Source of the DNA: an uncultured Bacteroidota bacterium
Lineage (GTDB): Bacteria; Bacteroidota; Bacteroidia; Chitinophagales; Chitinophagaceae
Assembly (NCBI GenBank): GCA_903933995.1
Contig: CAIZMD010000621.1
Location: 1-7,983 of the forward strand
Direction: 5' to 3'
DNA: 7,983 nt
Below the pieces are notes generated by a model. The model was not told where the DNA came from, searched no databases, and was given only the letters and a program-made list of their open reading frames with translations. Both the position numbers and the translations under genes were made by a program. Positions 1 through 6,491 of this stretch are shown piece by piece; within the stretch, counting starts at the first letter, position 1, and each line of letters starts with the position of its first letter.

Positions 1-14
1 CGAATTAAATAAGC

Positions 15-1154
15 TTATAGAACACCTTTGGTAGAAGGCAGGTGATTGGAGAATGGATCTCTTTTCACCGCCATGCGAATGGCTTTGGCAAAAGCCTTGA
101 AAATGACTTCTATTTTATGGTGTTCATTGTCTCCTTTGCAACTAATATTGAGGTTGCATTTGGCTCCATCGCTAAAGCTCTTGAAAAAATGGAAGAACAT
201 TTCTGTGGGCATTTCTCCAATTTTTTCACGGCTAAAACTTACGTCCCAAACCAACCAATTTCTTCCCCCAAAATCAATCAATACTTGGGCGGATGCCTCA
301 TCCATGGGTAGGGCAAAACCATAACGCTCCATCCCTCTTTTATCGGCCAATGCCAAAGCAAAAGCTTCTCCCAAAGCAATCCCCGTATCTTCAATAGTAT
401 GGTGTTCGTCTATATGTAAATCACCCTTGGTATGCAAGGTTAAATCTAATTTGCCATGACGCGCAATCTGGTCAAGCATATGATCAAAAAAGCCCAAGCC
501 TGTTTGAATATCGGCCTTGCCAGAACCATCTAGATTTAGTTCCACATGAATCTTGGTTTCATTGGTATTGCGCTCGTGCGTTACTTGCCTCAATCCCAAT
601 TTTAAAAAGCGATAAATCTCTTCCCATTGCAGGGATTCAAGTGCCACTGTTTCTTTTAAAGCTTCCATACTATCGGCTACTTCTGCCCCACCCAAATTGG
701 GATCGGCGTTGAGCCAAATGGCTTTGGCACCAAGGTTCTTGGCCAATTGCACGTCTGTAATCCTGTCTCCAATTACAAAACTATTTGCTAGGTCATATTT
801 ACTTGTATCTAAATAAGCCGTTAGCATACCCGTTGCTGGTTTTCGTGTAGGTAGGTTTTCATGCGGAAAACTCCTATCAAAATGGGCTGCTGCAAAATGA
901 ATGCCTTCATTTGCCAAGCTTTCCATGATAAAATCCTGCACAGGCCAAAAGGTTTTTTCTGGAAAAGAAGCCGTACCCAAACCGTCTTGGTTACTCACCA
1001 TGACTAATTCATAATCCAACTCTTTGGCAATTAAACCTAGGTATTGAAATACCGATGGATAAAAACTCAGTTTTGAAAAATCGTCAATTTGGTAAGTAGG
1101 TGGAGCTTCGTTGATAATAGTTCCGTCCCTGTCAATAAATAAAATCCTGCGCAT
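15..1154 (-). CDS. hisB: Bifunctional histidinol-phosphatase / imidazoleglycerol-phosphate dehydratase HisB
   Basis: Cytosolic fusion enzyme of 379 residues for two histidine steps: dehydration of imidazoleglycerol phosphate and dephosphorylation of histidinol phosphate. Residues 1-165 are a HAD phosphatase: DRDGT with D8 and D10 as expected nucleophile and acid/base, SNQDG at 54-58, RKP at 104-106, and GDRITD at 129-134. Residues about 190-379 are the dehydratase, with FDHML (223-227), DEHHTIED (249-256), DE (285-286) and the metal motif with HH at 345-346 and E349. Length and domain order match the fused enterobacterial HisB. The phosphatase half contains no cysteine, so the Cys zinc site of E. 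coli HisB is absent. The ATG follows the cytochrome stop codon after a single base, with no Shine-Dalgarno, which suggests translational coupling. The TAA stop lies 14 bases from the left edge, so the next gene of the operon is out of view. Confidence 0.97.
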   Translation of the reverse strand: MRRILFIDRDGTIINEAPPTYQIDDFSKLSFYPSVFQYLGLIAKELDYELVMVSNQDGLGTASFPEKTFWPVQDFIMESLANEGIHFAAAHFDRSFPHENLPTRKPATGMLTAYLDTSKYDLANSFVIGDRITDVQLAKNLGAKAIWLNADPNLGGAEVADSMEALKETVALESLQWEEIYRFLKLGLRQVTHERNTNETKIHVELNLDGSGKADIQTGLGFFDHMLDQIARHGKLDLTLHTKGDLHIDEHHTIEDTGIALGEAFALALADKRGMERYGFALPMDEASAQVLIDFGGRNWLVWDVSFSREKIGEMPTEMFFHFFKSFSDGAKCNLNISCKGDNEHHKIEVIFKAFAKAIRMAVKRDPFSNHLPSTKGVL

Positions 1155-1155
1155 G

Positions 1156-1572
1156 TTATTTCAATTTTGCTCTGATAGCTTTTACTTCAGCAGCGGTGAC
1201 AGCCGATGCTTTATTGCTCCAACTGTTTCTAATATACGTGAGCACATCCGCAATTTGTTGGTCTTTCAAATCTGCGTGTCCTGCCATATTGTTTGAATAA
1301 TATTCTCCGTCAATTTCTACCCTATCTGAATAGCCTTTTAATACAATGCGAATCAGTTTTGCTTTATCGGCTGCAATGACTGCTGATGCTCCGTCTAAGG
1401 GTGCATTTAAACGTGGCACCCCACCGCCATCAACTTGGTGACAGGCCAAACACCTGCTCAGATAAATGGTTTTGCCATTATCCATCACTGATTTGCTAAT
1501 GGGGCTTTGCGCCGATAGTTTGGCTACCAGACATACCAATATCATCATTAAAAATATCCTTGTCTGCTTCAT
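1156..1572 (-). CDS. Small secreted c-type cytochrome
   Basis: A 138-residue protein with a Sec signal peptide (hydrophobic about residues 6-20, likely cleaved near LSAQ at 19-22) and one haem-binding motif, CLACH at 41-45. The probable distal axial ligand is M96 in the NNMAGH stretch, followed by the C-terminal helix (about 103-118) typical of class I cytochrome c. It should be periplasmic, or membrane-facing, and carry electrons. It directly follows a sugar/sorbosone-type dehydrogenase, so it is the obvious candidate electron acceptor for that enzyme; this is inference from context. The upstream gene ends TAG and the ATG comes two bases later. A GTG three bases earlier would overlap that stop, but the ATG gives a normal signal peptide and is preferred. 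It sits inside a histidine operon, one base before hisB. Its physiological partner beyond the neighbour cannot be named from sequence. Confidence 0.92.
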   Translation of the reverse strand: MKQTRIFLMMILVCLVAKLSAQSPISKSVMDNGKTIYLSRCLACHQVDGGGVPRLNAPLDGASAVIAADKAKLIRIVLKGYSDRVEIDGEYYSNNMAGHADLKDQQIADVLTYIRNSWSNKASAVTAAEVKAIRAKLK

Positions 1573-1574
1573 CA

Positions 1575-2873
1575 CTATTTACCGTTATACATGATTCTGT
1601 AAATAGTTCCCTTACTATCATCTGTTACATACAAAGAACCATCAGGTCCTTGGGCCAATCCACAGGGACGGTGTTGCGCACCCTTGGTTCCAGTAACAAC
1701 TTCAACACCTGCAAATCCATTGGCAAAGATTTCCCATTGACCGGTTGGTTTTCCATTTTCAAAAGGAACAAATGCCACAAAATAACCTTCCTGTGGTAAA
1801 GGAGCCCTATTCCAAGATCCATGGAATGCTACAAAAGCACCATTCTTGTACTTGGCAGGGAATTGATTACCGGTATAGAACAACAGCGCATTTGGCGCCA
1901 TATGCGCAGGGAAAGCAATAGCGGGGTCTTGAAAAGCGGGATCAGTAGACACTTTCTTACCATCGCCACCATATTCTGGTGCTACTATTTTCTGTTTTAA
2001 TTCGGGATCAAAATAGACATAGGGCCAACCTGCATTGCTGCCTTCTTTTAAGGCATACATGGTTTCTGCGGGTTTTTCTGCATTGGTTTTTTGGTCATAG
2101 AGATCAGGAAATAAATCGTGCAATTGATCCCTTCCATGTTGCATCACAAATAATTGGTTATTCTGTTTGTTCCAATCCAGACCCACTACATTGCGCAGAC
2201 CGGTGGCAAATCTTTTACCATCGCCATAGGTTTGGTCAGACTTCTCTGCATCAAATTTCCAGATACCACCTGCAGAATCCAAAACTGGACAAGGCATCAT
2301 GCCCATAGAGCCCTTTTGCCTATCTTTTTCTTGACAGGAATTGGAGAATGCCCCAATATTTACATAGATATTTCCCTTACCATCCAAGGCAATGGATTTT
2401 GACTCGTGTTGTCTTCTATTAATTAATCCAGTAACAATTTTTTGTGGAGACATGGGATTAACCAATGACCCTTCTGGGGTTAAAGCATATCTAAATACTT
2501 CTTGATCAGATGATGCATATAACCATTTACCACTGATGGCAATACCCGTTCCGCCAAAATCGCCAAAGCTTCCTTTTTCTTCTGCCCTTCCGTCTCCGTC
2601 ATTATCGCGCAGCATTACAATGCCTTTTCCATTCACCAATCTGGAAAGCTTAACATAGATGGTTCCTTTGTCAGTAATGGCAATATGTCTTGCCCTACCT
2701 ACACTATCCGCCACTTTCAATGCACCAAATCCAGCAGGCAATTTTAAACCAGCATTATCCGCGTCTGGTAGAATGGCTTTGCTGGCTATCTTGGTAGAAT
2801 CGCCCGAATGGGCAAATAATTGGGAAATAGAAAGGCCAAGGGCCATTAGGCATAATGAAATGCTTTTTCTCAT
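1575..2873 (-). CDS. Secreted PQQ-type sugar/sorbosone dehydrogenase (six-bladed beta-propeller)
   Basis: A 432-residue protein with a signal peptide (residues 1-21, ending LFA-H), so probably periplasmic. It resembles the soluble aldose sugar / L-sorbosone dehydrogenase family (COG2133-like). Visible family features are repeated propeller-blade strands such as KGTIYV and GNIYVNIG, the RDNDGDG segment (89-95), H156 in QHESKS, R227-N228 in GLRNVVGLDW, GSNAGWPY (278-285), HMAPNALLFYTG (324-335), FHGSWNR (350-356), and a last blade with GPDGSLYVTDD (409-419). H156 and R227-N228 line up by motif with the catalytic His and Arg-Asn pair of soluble glucose dehydrogenase. The substrate cannot be told from sequence; PQQ use is inferred from the family. 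A 60-base gap separates it from hisC upstream, the largest gap in the operon, and I see no convincing promoter there. The cytochrome gene downstream starts two bases after its TAG stop. Confidence 0.9.
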   Translation of the reverse strand: MRKSISLCLMALGLSISQLFAHSGDSTKIASKAILPDADNAGLKLPAGFGALKVADSVGRARHIAITDKGTIYVKLSRLVNGKGIVMLRDNDGDGRAEEKGSFGDFGGTGIAISGKWLYASSDQEVFRYALTPEGSLVNPMSPQKIVTGLINRRQHESKSIALDGKGNIYVNIGAFSNSCQEKDRQKGSMGMMPCPVLDSAGGIWKFDAEKSDQTYGDGKRFATGLRNVVGLDWNKQNNQLFVMQHGRDQLHDLFPDLYDQKTNAEKPAETMYALKEGSNAGWPYVYFDPELKQKIVAPEYGGDGKKVSTDPAFQDPAIAFPAHMAPNALLFYTGNQFPAKYKNGAFVAFHGSWNRAPLPQEGYFVAFVPFENGKPTGQWEIFANGFAGVEVVTGTKGAQHRPCGLAQGPDGSLYVTDDSKGTIYRIMYNGK

Positions 2874-2933
2874 GTGGTTGTTTTGTGGGTTTGCTTTATT
2901 GCTTGCGCGATGAAATTACAAATCAAAACAGAA

Positions 2934-4001
2934 TTATTCGGGGATTGTTTGGGCGGCATACCAATCCTGCATGGCGTCTACCAAATCTGTATTTTCCTTT
3001 TCGGTTCCAATGGTAATGCGCAAACAGTCTTCACAAAGTTGCACGGAACTGCGATCTCTAACTACTATGCCCTTGGTCAATAAGAACTCATAGATTTTCC
3101 TAGCTTCAGCAATTTTGACCAAAATAAAATTGGCATCGGAGGGATATACTTTTTCTACCGTTGGCATGGATTCAAACACTTCTACCAGCGCCTCTCGCAT
3201 GTCTACCAAGATGGTGATCATGTCTTTTACCTGCCCCAATTCTTCCATGGCTTTTAAAGCCAGTTCCTGTGTTACTTGGTTAATATTATAAGGCGGCTTT
3301 ACCTTGTCCATCACTTCCAGAATCTCTTTGGATGCAAATGCCATTCCCAGTCTAAGACCAGCCAATCCCCAAGCCTTGCTAAATGTTTGGAGTACTACCA
3401 AGTTGGGATAGTCTACCAAGTCTTGGATAAAAGACTGTTGTTTGGCAAAATTGATATAGGCTTCATCAATGACCACAATGCCATTGAAATTGTTCAAGAC
3501 CATTTCAATATCGGCCCTATTCAGGCTATTTCCTGTTGGATTATTGGGAGAACAGAGCCAAATAAGTTTGGTATTGGCGTCTATCAGGGTTTCAATATGT
3601 GCCAGGTTTAGCTGAAAATCAGGCAAGAGGGGTGCCCTTTTCAGGGTAATATCATTGATATTGGCACTTACTTCATACATGCCATAGGTGGGTGGGCAGA
3701 TAATGGCATTGTCCTTACCCGGCTCACAGAAACATCTGTATAAAAGGTCAATACATTCATCGCTCCCGTTTCCTAGAAAAATATGTTCGGGAGCAATGCC
3801 CTTGATCTGACTCAGGGCTTTTTTAACCGCTTGCTGGTGTGGATCAGGATATCGGTTATACCATTTTTTCAAAGGGGAACCCAAGCTGTTTTCATTGGCA
3901 TCCAGAAAAACGCTGGCTTCACCACTGAACTCATCCCTAGCCGATGAATAGGCTTTAAGGATTTTAATATTCTCTCTAATCAGTTTGTCTAATTGGAACA
4001 T
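2934..4001 (-). CDS. hisC: Histidinol-phosphate aminotransferase HisC
   Basis: PLP-dependent cytosolic aminotransferase of 355 residues that converts imidazole-acetol phosphate plus glutamate to histidinol phosphate. It is a fold-type I class I/II aminotransferase with DANENS near residue 34, N154 in SPNNPTG (151-157), D179 and Y182 in the IDEAY segment, the Schiff-base lysine K209 in TFSKAWGLAGLRLG, R217 just after it, and R328 in CLRITIGT as the substrate carboxylate/phosphate arginine. Length matches the family. I start at the ATG at 4001 (MFQLDKLIREN), which fits the usual HisC N-terminus; the frame is open for seven more codons to a TTG but that extension resembles nothing in the family. 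The gap to the hisD stop is 24 bases, with no Shine-Dalgarno. The order hisG-hisD-hisC is the common Bacteroidota order, but hisB does not follow directly here. Confidence 0.97.
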   Translation of the reverse strand: MFQLDKLIRENIKILKAYSSARDEFSGEASVFLDANENSLGSPLKKWYNRYPDPHQQAVKKALSQIKGIAPEHIFLGNGSDECIDLLYRCFCEPGKDNAIICPPTYGMYEVSANINDITLKRAPLLPDFQLNLAHIETLIDANTKLIWLCSPNNPTGNSLNRADIEMVLNNFNGIVVIDEAYINFAKQQSFIQDLVDYPNLVVLQTFSKAWGLAGLRLGMAFASKEILEVMDKVKPPYNINQVTQELALKAMEELGQVKDMITILVDMREALVEVFESMPTVEKVYPSDANFILVKIAEARKIYEFLLTKGIVVRDRSSVQLCEDCLRITIGTEKENTDLVDAMQDWYAAQTIPE

Positions 4002-4025
4002 ATGGGAAGTTTCAAAAGTCAATAA

Positions 4026-5318
4026 TTAATCATTTAAGTAATCTAAACGCACATGCACAGCATTCGCATGGGCGTCTAAACCTTCGGCCATGGCCATTAA
4101 GGTTACGGTTTCACCAATAGCTTTTAAACCTGCAGGGCTTAGTTGTTGGAAAGTGATTTTCTTGACAAAGCTGTCTACACTTACCCCACTATAGGCCCTA
4201 GCATATCCATTGGTTGGCAGGGTATGGTTGGTACCACTGGCGTAATCCCCAACAGACTCGGGTGAGTAATGACCCAAGAAAATGGATCCTGCATTAACTA
4301 CCTGCTCGGCCAAAAGCTCTGGCTGTGCCGTAGCAATGATTAAATGCTCGGCTGCATAGGCATTTACAAGGGATAAACCTTGTTCCATAGTTTCAATTAA
4401 AATACAAGTACTATTATCTAATGATTTGATTGCCAAATCTTTTCTTGATAATTTTGAGAGCTGCAAATCCAACGCTTGTTCAACTGCATTTGCCAATTCA
4501 AGCGAGGTGGTTACTAACAAAACCTGACTGTCTGCCCCGTGTTCGGCCTGACTTAAGAGGTCAGCCGCAACAAAAGCCGGGTTTGCAGTGGCGTCTGCCA
4601 ATACACAAACCTCACTAGGACCAGCGGGCATATCAATGGCAATCCCTTCTTGCTGCACCAATCGCTTGGCACAGGTCACGTATTGGTTGCCTGGGCCAAA
4701 GATCTTACTCACTTTGGGAATGCTTTGGGTTCCATAAGCCATGGCCCCTATAGCTTGCACACCTCCAATTTTGTAGATTTTCTGAATCCCTACCAATTGG
4801 GCGGCAAATAGAATGGCTGGATGCAACCCACCTGATTTATCAGGTGGAGAACAAAGTATAACTTCTTTACAACCAGCAATTTGAGCGGGTATACCTAACA
4901 TTAAAATGGTAGAGAACAAAGGCGCTGAACCACCAGGAATATACAGCCCAACCCTTTCAATACCCACAGATTTGCGCCAACATTTAACCCCAGGCATGGT
5001 TTCTACCACCACTGGCTCGGATACTTGAGACTGATGAAACAAGCGAATATTCTTGGCTGCTTGTTCAATGGCTTGTTTCAACTCAGAGGGCAAAGCCGCT
5101 ATTGCTGCGGCAATCTCAGCCTCGGTTACCAGCTGGTCTTCACCTGAGAGGGCTATCCCGTCAAATTCTTGGGTATAGCGCAGAACTGCCTCATCGCCCT
5201 CTAGCTGTACTGCATTTAATACAGAACGTACTTTATCCTCTAAAGCCTTGTCATCTAGCATAGGTCTTTGTAAAAGTCCTGCCCAGTTTTGAACGGGCGG
5301 ATTCTTGACTATTCTCAT
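4026..5318 (-). CDS. hisD: Histidinol dehydrogenase HisD
   Basis: Zinc- and NAD-dependent cytosolic enzyme of 430 residues that oxidises L-histidinol to L-histidine in two steps, the end of the pathway. Expected residues are all present with a constant offset of two from the E. coli enzyme: zinc ligands Q257, H260 (in SQAEHG), D358 and H417, and the catalytic pair E324-H325 in AAEHL. Also visible are the YIPGG segment (126-130), the IFGPGNQYV stretch (206-214) and the DMPAGPSE motif (229-236). Length is typical. I use the ATG at 5318, one base after the hisG TAA; an in-frame TTG three codons earlier overlaps the end of hisG and is less likely. The single-base gap suggests translational coupling to hisG. 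Confidence 0.98.
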   Translation of the reverse strand: MRIVKNPPVQNWAGLLQRPMLDDKALEDKVRSVLNAVQLEGDEAVLRYTQEFDGIALSGEDQLVTEAEIAAAIAALPSELKQAIEQAAKNIRLFHQSQVSEPVVVETMPGVKCWRKSVGIERVGLYIPGGSAPLFSTILMLGIPAQIAGCKEVILCSPPDKSGGLHPAILFAAQLVGIQKIYKIGGVQAIGAMAYGTQSIPKVSKIFGPGNQYVTCAKRLVQQEGIAIDMPAGPSEVCVLADATANPAFVAADLLSQAEHGADSQVLLVTTSLELANAVEQALDLQLSKLSRKDLAIKSLDNSTCILIETMEQGLSLVNAYAAEHLIIATAQPELLAEQVVNAGSIFLGHYSPESVGDYASGTNHTLPTNGYARAYSGVSVDSFVKKITFQQLSPAGLKAIGETVTLMAMAEGLDAHANAVHVRLDYLND

Positions 5319-5319
5319 A

Positions 5320-6198
5320 TTATACAATCATTTTTTCAATAGGTACTACCAAGATTCCTTGGGCACCAGCTTCTTTTAATTGTTCAATTATATCCCAGAA
5401 CTCATTCTCTTTCAGAACACTATGCACACTACTCCATCCCGGTTCAGCAAGGGGCAATACGGTTGGGCTTTTCATACCAGGCAGTAAAGAAATGATCTTA
5501 TCCAAGTTGGTATTAGGCGCATTCAAAAGAATATACTTGTTGTTCTTGGCCTTCTTAACAGACTGGATCCTAAACAGCAATCGGGCTAGGGTCTGTGATT
5601 TCTCTTCTGTTAATTGAAGGTTCTGGATCAAAACCGCCTGTGATTCCAAAATGGTTTCCACTTCTTTTAACCCATTCATAAATAGGGTTGAACCACTACT
5701 CACTAGGTCGCAGATAGCATCGGCCAAGCCTATACCCGGTGCAATTTCTACCGAACCACTGATCTCATGGATTTCTCCATTTACCTGATTTTTGTTTAAA
5801 TACTGCTTTACCAGTACCGGATAACTGGTGGCAATTCTTTTATTGTCTAAAAACTGTGGACCTGTGTATGATTCACCCTTACGAATAGCAATACAAAGTC
5901 GGCATTTGCCAAAGCCCAACTTCTCTCCCACTTTTACCTGTTTGTTTTTCTCATAGACCACGTTTTCACCCACAAAACCAATATCGGCCACGCCGTCTTC
6001 TACGTACTGAGGAATATCGTCATCCCTTAGAAAAAAGACTTCAATGGGAAAATTACTGGCTTCTGCCTTCAATTTATTGACCCCATTGCTGATATCAATC
6101 CCACATTCTTTTAATAATCTCATGGAATCATCATGGAGTCGGCCGCTTTTCTGAATGGCCAACCTTAATTTCTGTGTTTCATTGTTACTTGCTGTCAT
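5320..6198 (-). CDS. hisG: ATP phosphoribosyltransferase HisG, long form
   Basis: First committed enzyme of histidine synthesis, 292 residues, joining ATP and PRPP to give phosphoribosyl-ATP. The catalytic domain covers about 1-215 and includes the LRLAIQKSGRL start, the DIGFVGEN segment (72-79) and the PRPP-binding loop GIGLADAICDLVSSGST (155-171). Residues about 219-290 form the ACT-like HisG_C domain that binds histidine in the long-form enzyme, so feedback inhibition by histidine is expected from the family; no separate hisZ is needed. It is the first enzyme gene after the his leader and attenuator: 34 bases lie between the end of the terminator U-run and the ATG. No Shine-Dalgarno is visible before the ATG, as is common in Bacteroidota. 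Confidence 0.98.
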   Translation of the reverse strand: MTASNNETQKLRLAIQKSGRLHDDSMRLLKECGIDISNGVNKLKAEASNFPIEVFFLRDDDIPQYVEDGVADIGFVGENVVYEKNKQVKVGEKLGFGKCRLCIAIRKGESYTGPQFLDNKRIATSYPVLVKQYLNKNQVNGEIHEISGSVEIAPGIGLADAICDLVSSGSTLFMNGLKEVETILESQAVLIQNLQLTEEKSQTLARLLFRIQSVKKAKNNKYILLNAPNTNLDKIISLLPGMKSPTVLPLAEPGWSSVHSVLKENEFWDIIEQLKEAGAQGILVVPIEKMIV

Positions 6199-6232
6199 AA
6201 ACGCTATTTTAATATCCCCATAGGGTGAAAAT

Positions 6233-6260
6233 AAAAAAGCCTACCCTAGGGTAAGCTTTT
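6233..6260 (-). terminator. Intrinsic terminator of the his attenuator (strands 3:4)
   Basis: On the minus strand, AAAAGCTTACC (6260-6250) pairs with GGTAGGCTTTT (6245-6235) as an 11-bp stem with one G-U wobble and a CUAG loop. A run of six T (6238-6233) forms the end of the stem and continues past it. It lies between the leader peptide gene and hisG, so it would end transcription before the first enzyme gene unless the alternative pairing with strand 2 forms. Confidence 0.9.
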
Positions 6261-6309
6261 CAATGTTTTATATGAACACAAAACACCAACAGCCTACCCC
6301 TTGGGTAAG
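6249..6309 (-). promoter_or_regulatory. his attenuator: alternative RNA hairpins 1:2 and 2:3 (antiterminator)
   Basis: Two competing pairings can be drawn by hand upstream of the terminator. Hairpin 1:2 pairs CUUACCC (6309-6303) with GGGUAGG (6299-6293) across a 3-base loop. Antiterminator 2:3 pairs GGGUAGGCU (6299-6291) with AGCUUACCC (6257-6249), nine bp with one G-U wobble and a loop of 33 bases. Strand 3 is also the 5' arm of the terminator, so 2:3 and 3:4 exclude each other. The leader stop codon (6296-6294) lies within strand 2, and the four consecutive His codons (6323-6312) end just before strand 1. A ribosome stalled for lack of His-tRNA would mask strand 1 and free strand 2 to block the terminator; a ribosome reaching the stop would cover strand 2 and let the terminator form. 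The pairings are seen in the sequence; the mechanism is inferred from enterobacterial his attenuation. Confidence 0.88.
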
Positions 6310-6344
6310 TAATGATGATGGTGGTTATGTGTAACTGGCTTCAT
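6294..6344 (-). CDS. hisL: his operon leader peptide
   Basis: A 16-codon reading frame, MKPVTHNHHHHYLPKG, ending in TAG. Five of 16 residues are histidine (positions 6 and 8-11), encoded CAT, CAC, CAT, CAT, CAT. It lies upstream of hisG on the same strand and runs straight into the attenuator hairpins. Its stop codon is inside attenuator strand 2, as expected for a regulatory leader peptide that senses charged His-tRNA. The peptide itself is unlikely to have another function. There is no Shine-Dalgarno; the ATG lies only eight bases past the last base of a TAnnTTTG box. The sequence shares no length or wording with the enterobacterial HisL beyond the histidine run. Confidence 0.9.
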   Translation of the reverse strand: MKPVTHNHHHHYLPKG

Positions 6345-6351
6345 TATTCCA

Positions 6352-6383
6352 CAAAAATAATGGGATATCCCTTTAACGGCAAA
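6352..6383 (-). promoter_or_regulatory. Bacteroidota-type promoter of the his operon
   Basis: On the minus strand, TTTG (6383-6380), 20 bases, then TATTTTTG (6359-6352), an exact match to the Bacteroidota primary-sigma consensus TTTG / TAnnTTTG at suitable spacing. Transcription should start within about ten bases of 6352, that is around or just before the leader peptide ATG at 6344. A weaker candidate, GAACTTTG at 6418-6411, lies further upstream and would give a leader of normal length. Confidence 0.7.
6362..6371. repeat. Perfect palindrome in the spacer of the his promoter
   Basis: GGGATATCCC, a 10-bp perfect palindrome, lies wholly between the -33 and -7 elements proposed for the his promoter. 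It could be an operator half-site cluster or chance; a 10-bp palindrome is not rare in a 293-base region, so only its position is notable. Confidence 0.35.
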
Positions 6384-6427
6384 TTTATTTCTACCCTTTT
6401 TGAAAGCTTGCAAAGTTCTGAACCCCT

Positions 6428-6455
6428 TTTGTCAATAGAACAAACATTGAATTTG
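6428..6455 (+). promoter_or_regulatory. Weak candidate promoter for the glucanase gene
   Basis: TTTG (6428-6431), 16 bases, then TGAATTTG (6448-6455), which matches TAnnTTTG except for one base. The spacing is shorter than usual. It is the best plus-strand candidate found upstream of the gene at 6492, but it is weak. Confidence 0.2.
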
Positions 6456-6489
6456 ATTTATGGTTAACTTCCAAACGTAAAATCAAATT
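6450..6489. repeat. 10-bp inverted repeat upstream of the glucanase start
   Basis: AATTTGATTT (6450-6459) and its exact reverse complement AAATCAAATT (6480-6489) are separated by 20 bases that include GTTAAC (6463-6468). The right arm ends two bases before the ATG at 6492. It may be a binding site for a dimeric regulator, or an AT-rich hairpin in the 5' leader that could hide the start codon region. Confidence 0.5.
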
Positions 6490-6491
6490 GC

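Noticed and set aside
42..324. Two overlapping plus-strand frames of about 90 codons opposite hisB
   Set aside because: They lie antisense to the well-conserved dehydratase domain of HisB and resemble no protein; they are reading-frame shadows.
1573..1575. GTG start for the cytochrome gene overlapping the dehydrogenase stop
   Set aside because: It adds one residue only; the adjacent ATG is the stronger start and yields the same signal peptide.
1979..2402. Plus-strand frames of 109 and 82 codons opposite the dehydrogenase gene
   Set aside because: No recognisable motifs, no promoter or start context, and the minus strand clearly codes for a beta-propeller enzyme.
1156..2873. Recent mobile insertion as the source of the dehydrogenase-cytochrome pair
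   Set aside because: No transposase, terminal inverted repeats, target duplication or obvious change in base composition is visible at the borders.
2874..2933. Internal promoter in the 60-base gap between hisC and the dehydrogenase
   Set aside because: Only partial matches to TAnnTTTG were found (such as TTGATTTG) and none has a properly spaced upstream TTTG.
4002..4022. N-terminal extension of HisC from a TTG codon
   Set aside because: The seven extra residues match nothing in the family and the ATG at 4001 gives the standard N-terminus.
5319..5327. N-terminal extension of HisD from a TTG codon overlapping hisG
   Set aside because: The ATG at 5318, one base after the hisG stop, gives a normal HisD length and a common operon junction.
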